Assembly (NCBI RefSeq): GCF_000720725.1
Contig: NZ_JOCQ01000034.1
Span: forward strand, 1 to 64,000
DNA length: 64,000 bases
From: Streptomyces rimosus subsp. rimosus
GTDB lineage: Bacteria > Actinomycetota > Actinomycetes > Streptomycetales > Streptomycetaceae
Direction: 5' to 3'
Of the stretch, positions 33,035 through 40,992 are shown one piece after another. The notes under the pieces are model-generated. The model was not told the origin of the DNA. It did not search any database and worked only from the letters and a program-made list of their open reading frames with translations. The translations under genes were made by a program, and so were the position numbers. Within the stretch, counting starts at the first letter, position 1, and each line of letters opens with the position of its first letter.

Positions 33035-33688
33035 GTGATCCGTGTCGCGGTGGTGGACGACGAGCGGCTGGTCAGATCCGGGCTGCGGATGATCCTGGGC
33101 ACCGCCCCGGACATCCGGCTGGTCGCGGACTGCGGCGGCGCCGAGGCCGTGGACACGGTGCTGGGCAACGCGGCGGACGTCGTCCTGCTCGACATCCGGA
33201 TGCCGGACGTGGACGGGCTGACCGTACTGCGCCGGCTGCGCGCCGCCCCCGAACCGCCCGCGGTGGCCATGCTGACGACGTTCGACGCGCAGGAGTACCT
33301 GACCGCGGCGCTGCGCGAGGGCGCGGCCGGGTTCCTGCTCAAGGACTCCGACCCCGAGCAACTGGTCCGGGCCGTACGGACGCTGGCCGGGGGCGGCAGC
33401 GTGCTGGACCCGGGCGTCACCCGGGCCGTGATCGGCGGCTACCTGACCGCCGAGGACCAGGCCGCGGCGGTCCGCGCCGTACGGGCCCTGACGCCGCGGG
33501 AGTCGGAGGTGCTGGCCCTGCTGGGCGAGGGCCTGGGCAACGCGGGGATCGCGGAGCGGATGGGGCTGGCACCGAGCACGGTCAAGGACCATGTACGGGC
33601 GCTGCTGGGCAAGCTGGGCGGGCTCAACCGCGTCCAGGCGGCGATCCTCGCGGACCGCGCCGGGCTGGTCTCGGGCGGGCCGCGGTGA
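33035..33688 (+). CDS. NarL-type response regulator
   Basis: 217 aa, GTG start. Receiver: VAVVDDERLVRSGL, phospho-acceptor in VVLLDIRMPDVDG, Thr in MLTTFD and Lys in FLLKDSD. LuxR-type output: LTPRESEVLALLGEGL and STVKDHVRALLGKL. The stop codon overlaps the kinase start by GTGA, showing translational coupling. Confidence 0.92.
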   Translation: MIRVAVVDDERLVRSGLRMILGTAPDIRLVADCGGAEAVDTVLGNAADVVLLDIRMPDVDGLTVLRRLRAAPEPPAVAMLTTFDAQEYLTAALREGAAGFLLKDSDPEQLVRAVRTLAGGGSVLDPGVTRAVIGGYLTAEDQAAAVRAVRALTPRESEVLALLGEGLGNAGIAERMGLAPSTVKDHVRALLGKLGGLNRVQAAILADRAGLVSGGPR

Positions 33689-34947
33689 AACGATCCGGCA
33701 GATTTTTCGGCTTCCCCGGCTTCCCCGGCTTCCCCGGCTTCCCCGGTTTTCTCGGCGTCTCCGGCCTCCGCGGCCTTCCCACCTCCCCCGGCGGCATCCG
33801 CCGGGCCCTGTCCCTGGCCGTGCCGGTGCTGCTGTCCATGGTGGACGCCTTCCTCGTCAACGGCCTCGACATGGGCCTGGAACTGGGCGTCTCCCTGATC
33901 GCCGCCGCCGCACTGCTGCTGCGGCGCCGACTGCCGCTCACCGTCTTCCTCGGCACGCTCCCCGGCCTGTACATCGGCTACATCTGGTTCGCGCCGATGA
34001 TCGCCCTGTACACGCTCGCCGCGCTCCGGGCGGGCCGCCTCCGGCTCGGCGTCTGCGCCGTCCTGCTGATCGCCGCGCACTTCCTCCCGTACCCGATCTC
34101 GGACCTCGACCCGGGCGCGCACCGCGAGAACGTGCAGGTGCTGATCGACGCGACGGTCACCTCGGCCGCGCCCATCGCGCTGGGCCTGCTGGTGCGCACC
34201 CGCCGCGAACTCGCCGCGCGCGTCGCCGACCTGACCCACAGCCGGCGCCGCGAGGACCGGCTGATCGCGGAACGGGTGCTGGCGACCGAGCGGGCCCGGC
34301 TGGCCCGGGAGATGCACGACGTGGTGGCCCACCAGGTCAGCCTGATCAGCCTGCAGGCCGGTGCGGTGCAGGTGAGCACCGGGGAGGAGGCGGCGCGCGA
34401 GTCGGCCCGCACGATCCGCGAGCTGTCCGTGCGGACGCTGGAGGAGCTGCGGCACATGGTCGGCATCCTGCGGGCGGCCGGCGGCGGCGCCACGGACGCC
34501 CGGGACCTGGCGCCGCAGCCGGACCTCGCCGAACTGCCGCGGCTGATCGAGATGAGCGCGCTGGACGTCGACTACGAGCACGAGGTGCCGGACGGCGCGG
34601 GCGGCGCGAAGGCGGTGGAGCGGGCGGCGTTCCGTACGGTGCAGGAGGCGCTGACGAACGTACGCAAGCATGCGCCGGGGGCGCGGGTGCGGGTCCGGGT
34701 CGCGGCGGTGCACGACGGGCGGGCGGCCGACGGGGACGACGGGCCGGGGACGCCGCGGGGCTTGCGGGTGGAGGTACGCAACGGGCCGCCGGACGCCTCG
34801 GCGCCCGCCCCGGCGCTCCCGGGCGGCGGCCACGGCCTGGTCGGCCTGCGCGAACGCGCCCAGAGCCTGGGCGGGCTGCTGGAGGCCGGGCACACGGCGG
34901 ACGGAGGGTTTCTGGTGCGGGCGGAATTCCCGGGCGGGGGGAGTTGA
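33685..34947 (+). CDS. Sensor histidine kinase (HisKA_3/NarX type)
   Basis: 420 aa, GTG start overlapping the regulator stop. The N-terminus begins RSGRFFGFPGFPGFPGF, an unusual Gly-Phe-Pro repeat produced by a 9-bp tandem DNA repeat, followed by four or five membrane helices (DAFLVNGLDMGLELGVSLIA, TLAALRAG, LGVCAVLLIAAHFL, APIALGLLV). H box LAREMHDVVAHQVSLISL; the ATP-binding domain has QEALTNVRKHAPG and GHGLVGLRERA. Signal unknown. Confidence 0.9.
   Translation: MKRSGRFFGFPGFPGFPGFPGFLGVSGLRGLPTSPGGIRRALSLAVPVLLSMVDAFLVNGLDMGLELGVSLIAAAALLLRRRLPLTVFLGTLPGLYIGYIWFAPMIALYTLAALRAGRLRLGVCAVLLIAAHFLPYPISDLDPGAHRENVQVLIDATVTSAAPIALGLLVRTRRELAARVADLTHSRRREDRLIAERVLATERARLAREMHDVVAHQVSLISLQAGAVQVSTGEEAARESARTIRELSVRTLEELRHMVGILRAAGGGATDARDLAPQPDLAELPRLIEMSALDVDYEHEVPDGAGGAKAVERAAFRTVQEALTNVRKHAPGARVRVRVAAVHDGRAADGDDGPGTPRGLRVEVRNGPPDASAPAPALPGGGHGLVGLRERAQSLGGLLEAGHTADGGFLVRAEFPGGGS
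33711..33755 (+). repeat. 9-bp tandem repeat at kinase N-terminus
   Basis: Four exact copies of CTTCCCCGG and one degenerate copy, coding for the GFP tripeptide run. Such tracts can gain or lose whole codons by slippage without a frameshift. Confidence 0.9.
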
Positions 34948-35147
34948 GGGTTTCGGAGGGCGAGGATGGCGCCATGCCAGCTTGGATGGCTTTATGCCGG
35001 TTTTTGCTTCTCGTCGCGAATGAGGCTTTACGCGAGACCGTCGCGCCGTACGCGTAACAAAAGGTGACCGCCGTGCGACTCAAGGCGACACGGGAGAGAA
35101 AGCCGGACCCGTCCCCGCAGGCACCCGGGAAGGCCTGGCGTGAAGAG

Positions 35148-35624
35148 TTACGCGGAAAGCGGCGCTGCCGTCTCGTCCACCGCCGTGCTCAGATCCGGGT
35201 AGACCTCGAAGAGGCGGCGTACGCCGAGGGCCGCGAGCACCCGGTTGACGTGCGAGCCGTCCACCGCGCCCTGCGCCGGGAGGATCAGCCGCAGCCGCCC
35301 CTGGCAGGACCGCATCAGCCGGCGGGCGGCGATCAGCACGCCGACGCCGCTGGAGTCGCAGAAGCGGACCTCGGAGAGGTCGAGGACCAGGCTGCGACGG
35401 CCGTCGGCGACCGCGTCGTGCACGTGCTGGCGCACCGCCGGCGATGTGACCAGGTCCATCTCGCCGGAGACCTGCAGGACGGCCCAGCGGCCCTGCTCGC
35501 CTTCTGCCACCTTCAACGACACGCGCTCGAAGCCTTTCGCTCGCTTGCGGACGGACACCCCCGGAGCAAACCGGAATGTGCCCTTCCCGCCTCGACTGCC
35601 CGGCCGTTCTCCCCTGAAACTCAT
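35148..35624 (-). CDS. STAS-domain protein (anti-anti-sigma-like)
   Basis: 158 aa as listed; GTG codons at 35522 and near 35558 give shorter versions beginning at the conserved fold. STAS domain: WAVLQVSGEMDLVTSPAVRQ, SLVLDLSEVRFCDSSGVGVL with the phosphorylatable Ser, ending in a helix after LGVRRLFEVYPD. SpoIIAA/RsbV-type antagonists of anti-sigma factors share this layout. The sigma gene 300 nt away diverges, but its own anti-sigma belongs to the zinc-finger class, so a direct link is unproven. Confidence 0.8.
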   Translation of the reverse strand: MSFRGERPGSRGGKGTFRFAPGVSVRKRAKGFERVSLKVAEGEQGRWAVLQVSGEMDLVTSPAVRQHVHDAVADGRRSLVLDLSEVRFCDSSGVGVLIAARRLMRSCQGRLRLILPAQGAVDGSHVNRVLAALGVRRLFEVYPDLSTAVDETAAPLSA

Positions 35625-35927
35625 CAGAATTGTTTGCGCAACGGGCCGTTCCTCTCCAAGGCTATGCCCAGTGAGTGAGGAACTTTCTCCCGGAACCGGT
35701 CACACACGCATAACACATCGGCAGATACAGAAGCGAACGGTCGCGCTTCGATCCGCGACGAGCGGGCATCACCACCAAAAGTGACCGCCTCCATACCATC
35801 CGTCAGCCACCCGCAGTGCGGGTTTGCCGCAAAGGGGCGTCAATGTCGGACCGGAGCACTACATTCGATGGCACGGTGGAGTGCTGTGCCGTGCCGGGGC
35901 ACGGCGGCGGTGAAGGAGGGGGGCCGG
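35625..35927. other. Divergent region before sigma factor
   Basis: Contains AT-richer patches (CACACACGCATAACACATC near 35700) suited to promoters for the STAS and sigma genes, and a perfect palindrome at 35888-35905 close to the sigma ribosome site. No gene seen. Confidence 0.45.
35888..35905. promoter_or_regulatory. Perfect inverted repeat before sigma-factor ribosome site
   Basis: GCCGTGCC-GG-GGCACGGC, 22 nt before the start codon and immediately ahead of the GAAGGAGGG ribosome site. It could be an operator or an RNA stem affecting translation. Confidence 0.5.
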
Positions 35928-36539
35928 ATGGGACATGACGCACCGCCGCGCTGGGACAGGCGGATGCAGCAGCGGCTGGCGCGCGGCGAGGCGGCCGCGC
36001 TCGGCGAGCTGTACGACCGCTTCGCTTCGCTTGTGCACAGCCTTGCCCGCCGGGTGCTGGGGGACGAAACCGCCGCCGACCGCATCACCCGTGAAGTCTT
36101 CGGCTACATCTGGGAGAACCCCGACTCCTACGACCCCAAGCAGGGCTCGCTGCGCTCCTGGGTGGCCCAGCTCGCCCACCGCCAGTCCGTGCACCGGCTG
36201 CGCCAGGCCGGGGCCGCCTCGGCCCTGGACCGCGGCGCGGACGCCCCCGGGCCCGCCGAGACGGAGCGCCAGATCCGCGAAGCGTCCACCGCCGCCCGCG
36301 CCGATTACATCGTCACCTCCATGCCCGCCCCGCTGCGCGCCGCCCTGGAGCTGGCGTACTTCCAGCGCCGTGACTACCGCCAGACCGCCGCCGACCTGGG
36401 CGTCACCGAGGACGAGGCCCGGCGCCGGCTGCGCCTGGGCCTGCAGCTGCTGTCCACCGCGCACAACCACCGGACGCTGCCGCCCGCCCCACCCGCCGAG
36501 CCCCCACCGCGCGGCCCCGGATACGGACGGCAGCTGTGA
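35928..36539 (+). CDS. ECF-like RNA polymerase sigma factor
   Basis: 203 aa from the ATG at 35928 (GAAGGAGGG about 10 nt upstream). Region 2: ALGELYDRFASLVHSLA, GYIWENPDSYDPKQGSL and RSWVAQLAHRQSVHRLR. Region 4: RAALELAYFQRRDYRQT, then LGVTEDEARRRLRLGL. Its stop overlaps the start of a zinc-finger anti-sigma gene, the classic sigma/anti-sigma arrangement. Target promoters unknown. Confidence 0.9.
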   Translation: MGHDAPPRWDRRMQQRLARGEAAALGELYDRFASLVHSLARRVLGDETAADRITREVFGYIWENPDSYDPKQGSLRSWVAQLAHRQSVHRLRQAGAASALDRGADAPGPAETERQIREASTAARADYIVTSMPAPLRAALELAYFQRRDYRQTAADLGVTEDEARRRLRLGLQLLSTAHNHRTLPPAPPAEPPPRGPGYGRQL

Positions 36540-37948
36540 ACGGCTCGGAGGGCCGGGACCCGTACGACCCGCGGGAGCCGGGCGGCCCGCGCGACGGGCA
36601 GGGGCCGGGCGGCCCGCAGGGGCCGGGCAGCGGCGGCCCGTCCCGCTCCGGCGGCCGGCCGCGCATCCCGTCCCCGCGTACCGCCGCCGAGGACAATGGA
36701 CCACTGCCCGACGCGCCACCGCCCGCGGCGCCGGGCGTCCGCACGGACGCGGCGGAGACGGCAGACGCGGCGGACGCGGACGCACCCGCGGACACCACCG
36801 GACCGGACACCACCGGACCGGACGCCGCCACCCCCGCCCCTCCCCCGCACCGGGTCCTGAAGTCGCTGCTCGGCGCCTGGGCCCTGGCCGCCTGCTCCGC
36901 CGAGGAAACGGCCGCCGTCGAAACACACCTCACGGACTGCGCGGCCTGCGCCGACGAGGCGCTGCGCCTGCGCGACGCGGTCGGCCTGCTGCATCCCGCC
37001 GACCCCCTCGACCTGGACCCGCTGCTGCGCTCGCGCGTCCTGGAGGGCTGCCTCGGGCGGCGCCCGGCCCGTATCCCGGTGCCCGGGTGGACCGCGCCGT
37101 ACGACGCCGAGACGGCGAAGCTGGACGCGCTGCTGAGCGACATGGGCGAGGCGGAGTGGCGGGCGCCGGTACGGCTGCGCTGGTTCGAGGGCGAGCGGCC
37201 GGCCGAGCGGCGCACGACCGTCGCCGGGGTGATCGGGCATCTGATGGCGGTGGACGGTCTGGTCGCCACCGCGCTCGGGCTGGGCGACCCGCTGGGCGCC
37301 GCGGCCCCGCACGGCCCGGCCGGGCCCACCGACCGTACGGAAGCCTGCTGGCAGGCGATGGCGGACGGCCGCAGCCCGCACGCCACCCGCGGCCCGTGGC
37401 GCGACCAGAGCCACACCCTGATCCGCACGGTGTCCTTCGCCGGCCGGGGAGTCGCCGAACTGCCCGTGCCGTACGGCGACGTCCGGCTGCCGATGCGCGA
37501 CTCCTTACTGGACCGCGCCTTCGAGTGCTGGGTGCACGCGGGCGACATCGCCGAGGCGGTGGACTATCCGTACGAGCCCCCGGTCGCCGGGCACCTGCAC
37601 CAGATGGTCGACCTGGCGGCCCGGCTGCTGCCCGCCGTGCTGGCCGGCCGGCGCCGGGCCGGGCTGGCGACGCCGCCGCGGCGCCTGGTCGAGGCGGGCG
37701 CGCCCGGCCGTACGCTGCACCTGGAGGTGGAGGGGGCCGGCGGCGGCCACTGGTACATAGCCCTGGACTCGCCGGGCGCGCTCGGCACCCCGGACCGCAC
37801 GGTCGCGCACATCGCGCTGGACAGCATCGAGTTCTGCCAGCTGGCGGCCGGTCACGTACCGCCCCAGGAGGCGGTCGCCGGGCAGCACGGCGAGCAGGAC
37901 GCGATCCGCGACGTGCTGTTCGCGACGGCTTCGCTCTCGCGGCTGTGA
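36536..37948 (+). CDS. Zinc-finger anti-sigma factor fused to mycothiol-dependent maleylpyruvate isomerase-like domain
   Basis: 470 aa, GTG overlapping the sigma stop. A Gly/Pro-rich, disordered N-terminus of about 100 residues precedes a zf-HC2 domain (LLGAWALAACSAEETAA, then THLTDCAACADEA with the H-x3-C-x2-C pattern). From residue 180 the chain matches the MDMPI/DinB-like bundle: LDALLSDMGEAEW, TTVAGVIGHLMAVDGLV and ECWVHAGDIAEAV with a metal-ligand His. It probably holds the sigma factor inactive and could sense redox or thiol state through the enzyme-like domain. A TTA leucine codon (37505-37507) makes its translation depend on the bldA tRNA. Confidence 0.85.
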   Translation: MNGSEGRDPYDPREPGGPRDGQGPGGPQGPGSGGPSRSGGRPRIPSPRTAAEDNGPLPDAPPPAAPGVRTDAAETADAADADAPADTTGPDTTGPDAATPAPPPHRVLKSLLGAWALAACSAEETAAVETHLTDCAACADEALRLRDAVGLLHPADPLDLDPLLRSRVLEGCLGRRPARIPVPGWTAPYDAETAKLDALLSDMGEAEWRAPVRLRWFEGERPAERRTTVAGVIGHLMAVDGLVATALGLGDPLGAAAPHGPAGPTDRTEACWQAMADGRSPHATRGPWRDQSHTLIRTVSFAGRGVAELPVPYGDVRLPMRDSLLDRAFECWVHAGDIAEAVDYPYEPPVAGHLHQMVDLAARLLPAVLAGRRRAGLATPPRRLVEAGAPGRTLHLEVEGAGGGHWYIALDSPGALGTPDRTVAHIALDSIEFCQLAAGHVPPQEAVAGQHGEQDAIRDVLFATASLSRL

Positions 37949-37996
37949 GGACGCCGGCGGCCGCGGCCCCACCGGGCGCGGCCACCGGCGTACGGA

Positions 37997-38869
37997 CTAC
38001 GCGAAGACGACGGTGCGCGTGCCGTTGAGCAGGACGCGGCGCTCGCTGTGCCACTTCACGGCGCGCGCCAGGGCCTGGCACTCCACGTCCCGGCCGACGG
38101 CCACGAGCTGGTCCGGGGTGACGCCGTGTCCGACGCGCTCGACCTCCTGCTCGATGATCGGGCCCTCGTCGAGGTCCGCCGTCACGTAGTGCGCGGTGGC
38201 GCCGATGAGCTTGACGCCACGGGCGTGCGCCTGGTGGTAGGGCTTGGCGCCCTTGAAGCTCGGCAGGAAGGAGTGGTGGATGTTGATGATCCGCCCGGAC
38301 AGCGCCTTGCACAGGTCGTCGGAGAGCACCTGCATGTAGCGGGCCAGCACGACCAGCTCGACGTTCTCCTCCCGCACCAGCTCCAGCAGCCGCGCCTCGG
38401 CGGCGGCCTTGGTGTCCTTGGTGACCGGGATGTGGTGGAAGGGGACGCCGTACGAGCCGACCAGCTCGGCGAAGTCGGTGTGGTTGGAGACCACGGCCGC
38501 GATCTCGACCGGCAGCGCGCCGATGCGGGAGCGGAAGAGCAGGTCGTTGAGGCAGTGCCCGAACTTGGACACCATCAGGACGATGCGCATCTTGTCGTCG
38601 GCGTGGTGGATCTGCCAGTCCATCTGGAAGGAGTCGCCGACCGCGGCGAAGCTGGCGCGCAGCTTCTCCAGGCTGACCGTGGCGTCCGCGCCGAAGTGGA
38701 CCCGCATGAAGAAGAGCCCGGTGTCGTGGTCCCCGAACTGCTGACTGTCCTCGATGTTGCACCCGGTCATGAACAGGTAGCTGGACACCGCGTGCACGAT
38801 GCCCTGCTTGTCCGGGCAGGAGAGGGTGAGGACGTACTGGTCGGGGGTATCGGGCTGCGAGGCGCTCAT
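37997..38869 (-). CDS. purU: Formyltetrahydrofolate deformylase
   Basis: 290 aa from the ATG at 38869. Hydrolyses 10-formyl-THF to formate and THF, balancing one-carbon pools and feeding purine synthesis. N-terminal ACT domain (VLTLSCPDKQGIVHAVSSYL) and formyltransferase domain with the active-site series VVSNHTDFAEL, IINIHHSFLPSFKGAKPY and ATAHYVTADLDEGPII. The ACT domain suggests allosteric control by Met/Gly as in E. coli PurU. It stands alone, 60 nt before the end of a conserved hypothetical gene in the same direction. Confidence 0.93.
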   Translation of the reverse strand: MSASQPDTPDQYVLTLSCPDKQGIVHAVSSYLFMTGCNIEDSQQFGDHDTGLFFMRVHFGADATVSLEKLRASFAAVGDSFQMDWQIHHADDKMRIVLMVSKFGHCLNDLLFRSRIGALPVEIAAVVSNHTDFAELVGSYGVPFHHIPVTKDTKAAAEARLLELVREENVELVVLARYMQVLSDDLCKALSGRIINIHHSFLPSFKGAKPYHQAHARGVKLIGATAHYVTADLDEGPIIEQEVERVGHGVTPDQLVAVGRDVECQALARAVKWHSERRVLLNGTRTVVFA

Positions 38870-38929
38870 GACCTCATAGGGTCGCACATCCCCGGCGGTG
38901 CTCCGTCCCGCCGCCTCCGGTCGCACGGC

Positions 38930-39427
38930 TCAGACCGACGCCTGCGTCATGATCGCCAGGACTTCCAGCGAGTGCGGGGGCACGTCCGGGTCCTCGCCGT
39001 CCGCCGTCGTCAGCCGTACGTGCGCGTCGCGCGCGGCCCGTACGGTCTCGGCCCAGCCGTGGTGCTCCAGGTAGGCGGTCACCGGGGCGTCCGGGCCGAC
39101 CTGGTGCATGATCCGCAGCACCCGCAGCACGGCGACGTCCACCAGGGCCGCCTCCTGGGAGTCGCGGAAGATCGTGCCCACGTACTTCTCGGCGGACCAG
39201 TTGTCCAGCCAGGTGTCCTCGACGAGCCGGTAGACGGCGTCGGTGACGTCGCCGTACCCCGGGCGGCCGGCCAGCCAGGTCTCCCGCTGGAAGACGGGGT
39301 CGGAGAGCATGTGCAGCGCGGAGCGCACATTGCTGCGCCAGCGCCACCACGGCATGTCGTTGAGCGGCATGGCGCCCATGGTGGTCGAGCGACGGCCGCG
39401 ACGGGAAGACTTCTCCGAACCTTGCAC
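38930..39427 (-). CDS. Conserved Streptomyces protein, unknown (SCO4402-like)
   Basis: 165 aa from a GTG at 39427; ATG starts at 39379 or 39370 (MPLNDMPWWRWRSN) may be the real ones. It is rich in Trp and helical (ALHMLSDPVFQRETWLAG, DVAVLRVLRIMHQVG). From memory this is a conserved single-domain protein encoded next to purU across Streptomyces. No functional motif is visible. Confidence 0.7.
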   Translation of the reverse strand: MQGSEKSSRRGRRSTTMGAMPLNDMPWWRWRSNVRSALHMLSDPVFQRETWLAGRPGYGDVTDAVYRLVEDTWLDNWSAEKYVGTIFRDSQEAALVDVAVLRVLRIMHQVGPDAPVTAYLEHHGWAETVRAARDAHVRLTTADGEDPDVPPHSLEVLAIMTQASV

Positions 39428-39550
39428 AGTATTCGATCGTACGTTCTCGGCCGGTGATCATCTCCGGACCCCCGGAGTTCACCCGGCCGTCACGTTCCGG
39501 TCCATCGTCGTCACTCACGCGTTCCGGGCGAACCGGAATGCTCCGGCCAC

Positions 39551-40900
39551 ATGACCGGACGGCGACGCCCCTCCCCCCGCCCCTTCCCCCGCGCCTCCGC
39601 AGCCGGCACGGCTGTCACGGCCTGTACGGCGGCCCTGGCGTCACTGCTCTCGGCCTGCGGCTCCCTCCCCGGCACCTCGGGAAGGCCCGGGGAGAAGGAG
39701 CCGCTCACCGTCATGACCTGGGCGCCGGTGGACACCAAGGCGACCAACATGCCGGGGATGCCCGCCATGGCGCAGGCGTACGCGCGCTGGGTCAACTCCC
39801 GCGGCGGGCTCGACGGCCACCAGCTGAAGGTCCTGACCTGCAACGACCGCAACGATTCGGTGGGCGCCGCGCGGTGCGCGCAGCGGGCGGTCGACGCGAA
39901 GGTGATCGCGGTCGTCGGCTCGTACAGCCAGTTCGGCCGCTCGTTCATCTCACCGCTGGAGATCCACGGCATCCCCTACATCGGCGGCTACGGCGCCTCC
40001 GACGAGGAGTTCGCCAGCCCCCTGTCGTACCCGGTCAACGGCGGACAGGCGTCGCTCCTGGCCGGCAACGGGCGCCAGCTGGCGAGCGTCTGCGAGCGGG
40101 TCTCGCTGGTGCGCCCGGACACCCTCCAGGGCGACCGGATGCCCGCGCTCCTCAACACCGGCCTCACCGACGGCAGCCGCCGCCCCGCCCACGACGTACG
40201 CGCGCCCGAGGACGGCACCGACTACGACGACGCGGCCCGGCGCGCCCTGGAGGCGGTGGGCGCCCCACCGGACGGAACCGGAACCGGAACCGGAGGCGCG
40301 AAGGGGGCGGGCGGCTGTGTGACGGCCACCCTCGGCGAGCGCACCGACACCTTCTTCGACTCCTTCCGCCGCCTGCAGCCCGCCGACTCCAAGGTGCGGA
40401 TCGCCTCGGTACTGGGCAGCGCCGGGCAGGCGCTGGTGGACCGTACGGGCGGCCGGTCCGGGCCGCTGGAGGGCGCGTACCTGACCGGCTGGTACCCGGT
40501 CGCGAGCGACCCGCGCTGGAACCCGATGCGCAAGGTCATCAACGACCACGCCTTCGGCGACAACCGCATCGACCCGGCCGACCCGGGCGTGCAGACCACG
40601 TGGATCGCCTACACGGTGCTGCGCTCGGTCGTCGAGGAACTCGGCGAGCAGGGCACCGACGAGATCACGGCACAGGCCGTGCAGCAGACGCTGGACCGCG
40701 GCGACCGGGCGGTGGACACCGGCGGCCTGACGCCGAAGCTGCGCTGGCGCTCCGGCGACATGCTCGCGGTGCCGGACTACCCGCGCACAGTGAACGGACT
40801 GGTGACGTATCAGGCCGTACGGGACGGGCAGCTGGTGGCGGCGAAGCAGGGCTTCGTGGACGTCACGGGGACGCTGGAGCGGCCGCGGGGGGACGGCTGA
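39551..40900 (+). CDS. Lipoprotein, type 1 periplasmic-binding (LivJ-like) fold
   Basis: 449 aa. Signal with lipobox LLSAC (Cys about residue 36). Type 1 binding-protein fold: LTVMTWAPVDTKATNMPG, AVVGSYSQFGRSFISPLE, GIPYIGGYG, and a second lobe with YLTGWYPVASDPRWNP. Such proteins capture branched-chain amino acids or related ligands for an ABC importer, or act as receptors; no permease genes are adjacent. GA-rich short repeats at 40277-40300 encode a Gly-Thr run. Confidence 0.82.
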   Translation: MTGRRRPSPRPFPRASAAGTAVTACTAALASLLSACGSLPGTSGRPGEKEPLTVMTWAPVDTKATNMPGMPAMAQAYARWVNSRGGLDGHQLKVLTCNDRNDSVGAARCAQRAVDAKVIAVVGSYSQFGRSFISPLEIHGIPYIGGYGASDEEFASPLSYPVNGGQASLLAGNGRQLASVCERVSLVRPDTLQGDRMPALLNTGLTDGSRRPAHDVRAPEDGTDYDDAARRALEAVGAPPDGTGTGTGGAKGAGGCVTATLGERTDTFFDSFRRLQPADSKVRIASVLGSAGQALVDRTGGRSGPLEGAYLTGWYPVASDPRWNPMRKVINDHAFGDNRIDPADPGVQTTWIAYTVLRSVVEELGEQGTDEITAQAVQQTLDRGDRAVDTGGLTPKLRWRSGDMLAVPDYPRTVNGLVTYQAVRDGQLVAAKQGFVDVTGTLERPRGDG

Positions 40901-40992
40901 CGTTCCGGGCGGCTGTCATTCCGGGCGGGTGCCTTACGGGCGGGCGCCTTAAAGGCGGGTGCTTTACGGGCGACCGGGGTGGCGCCTGAGCG

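Noticed and set aside
34966..35067. Short plus-strand frames after the kinase (33 codons at 34966; 27 codons at 34974) with purine-rich upstream sequence
   Set aside because: Overlapping alternatives, unusual codons and no family resemblance; could be a chance product of an AT-richer patch. Not listed as genes.
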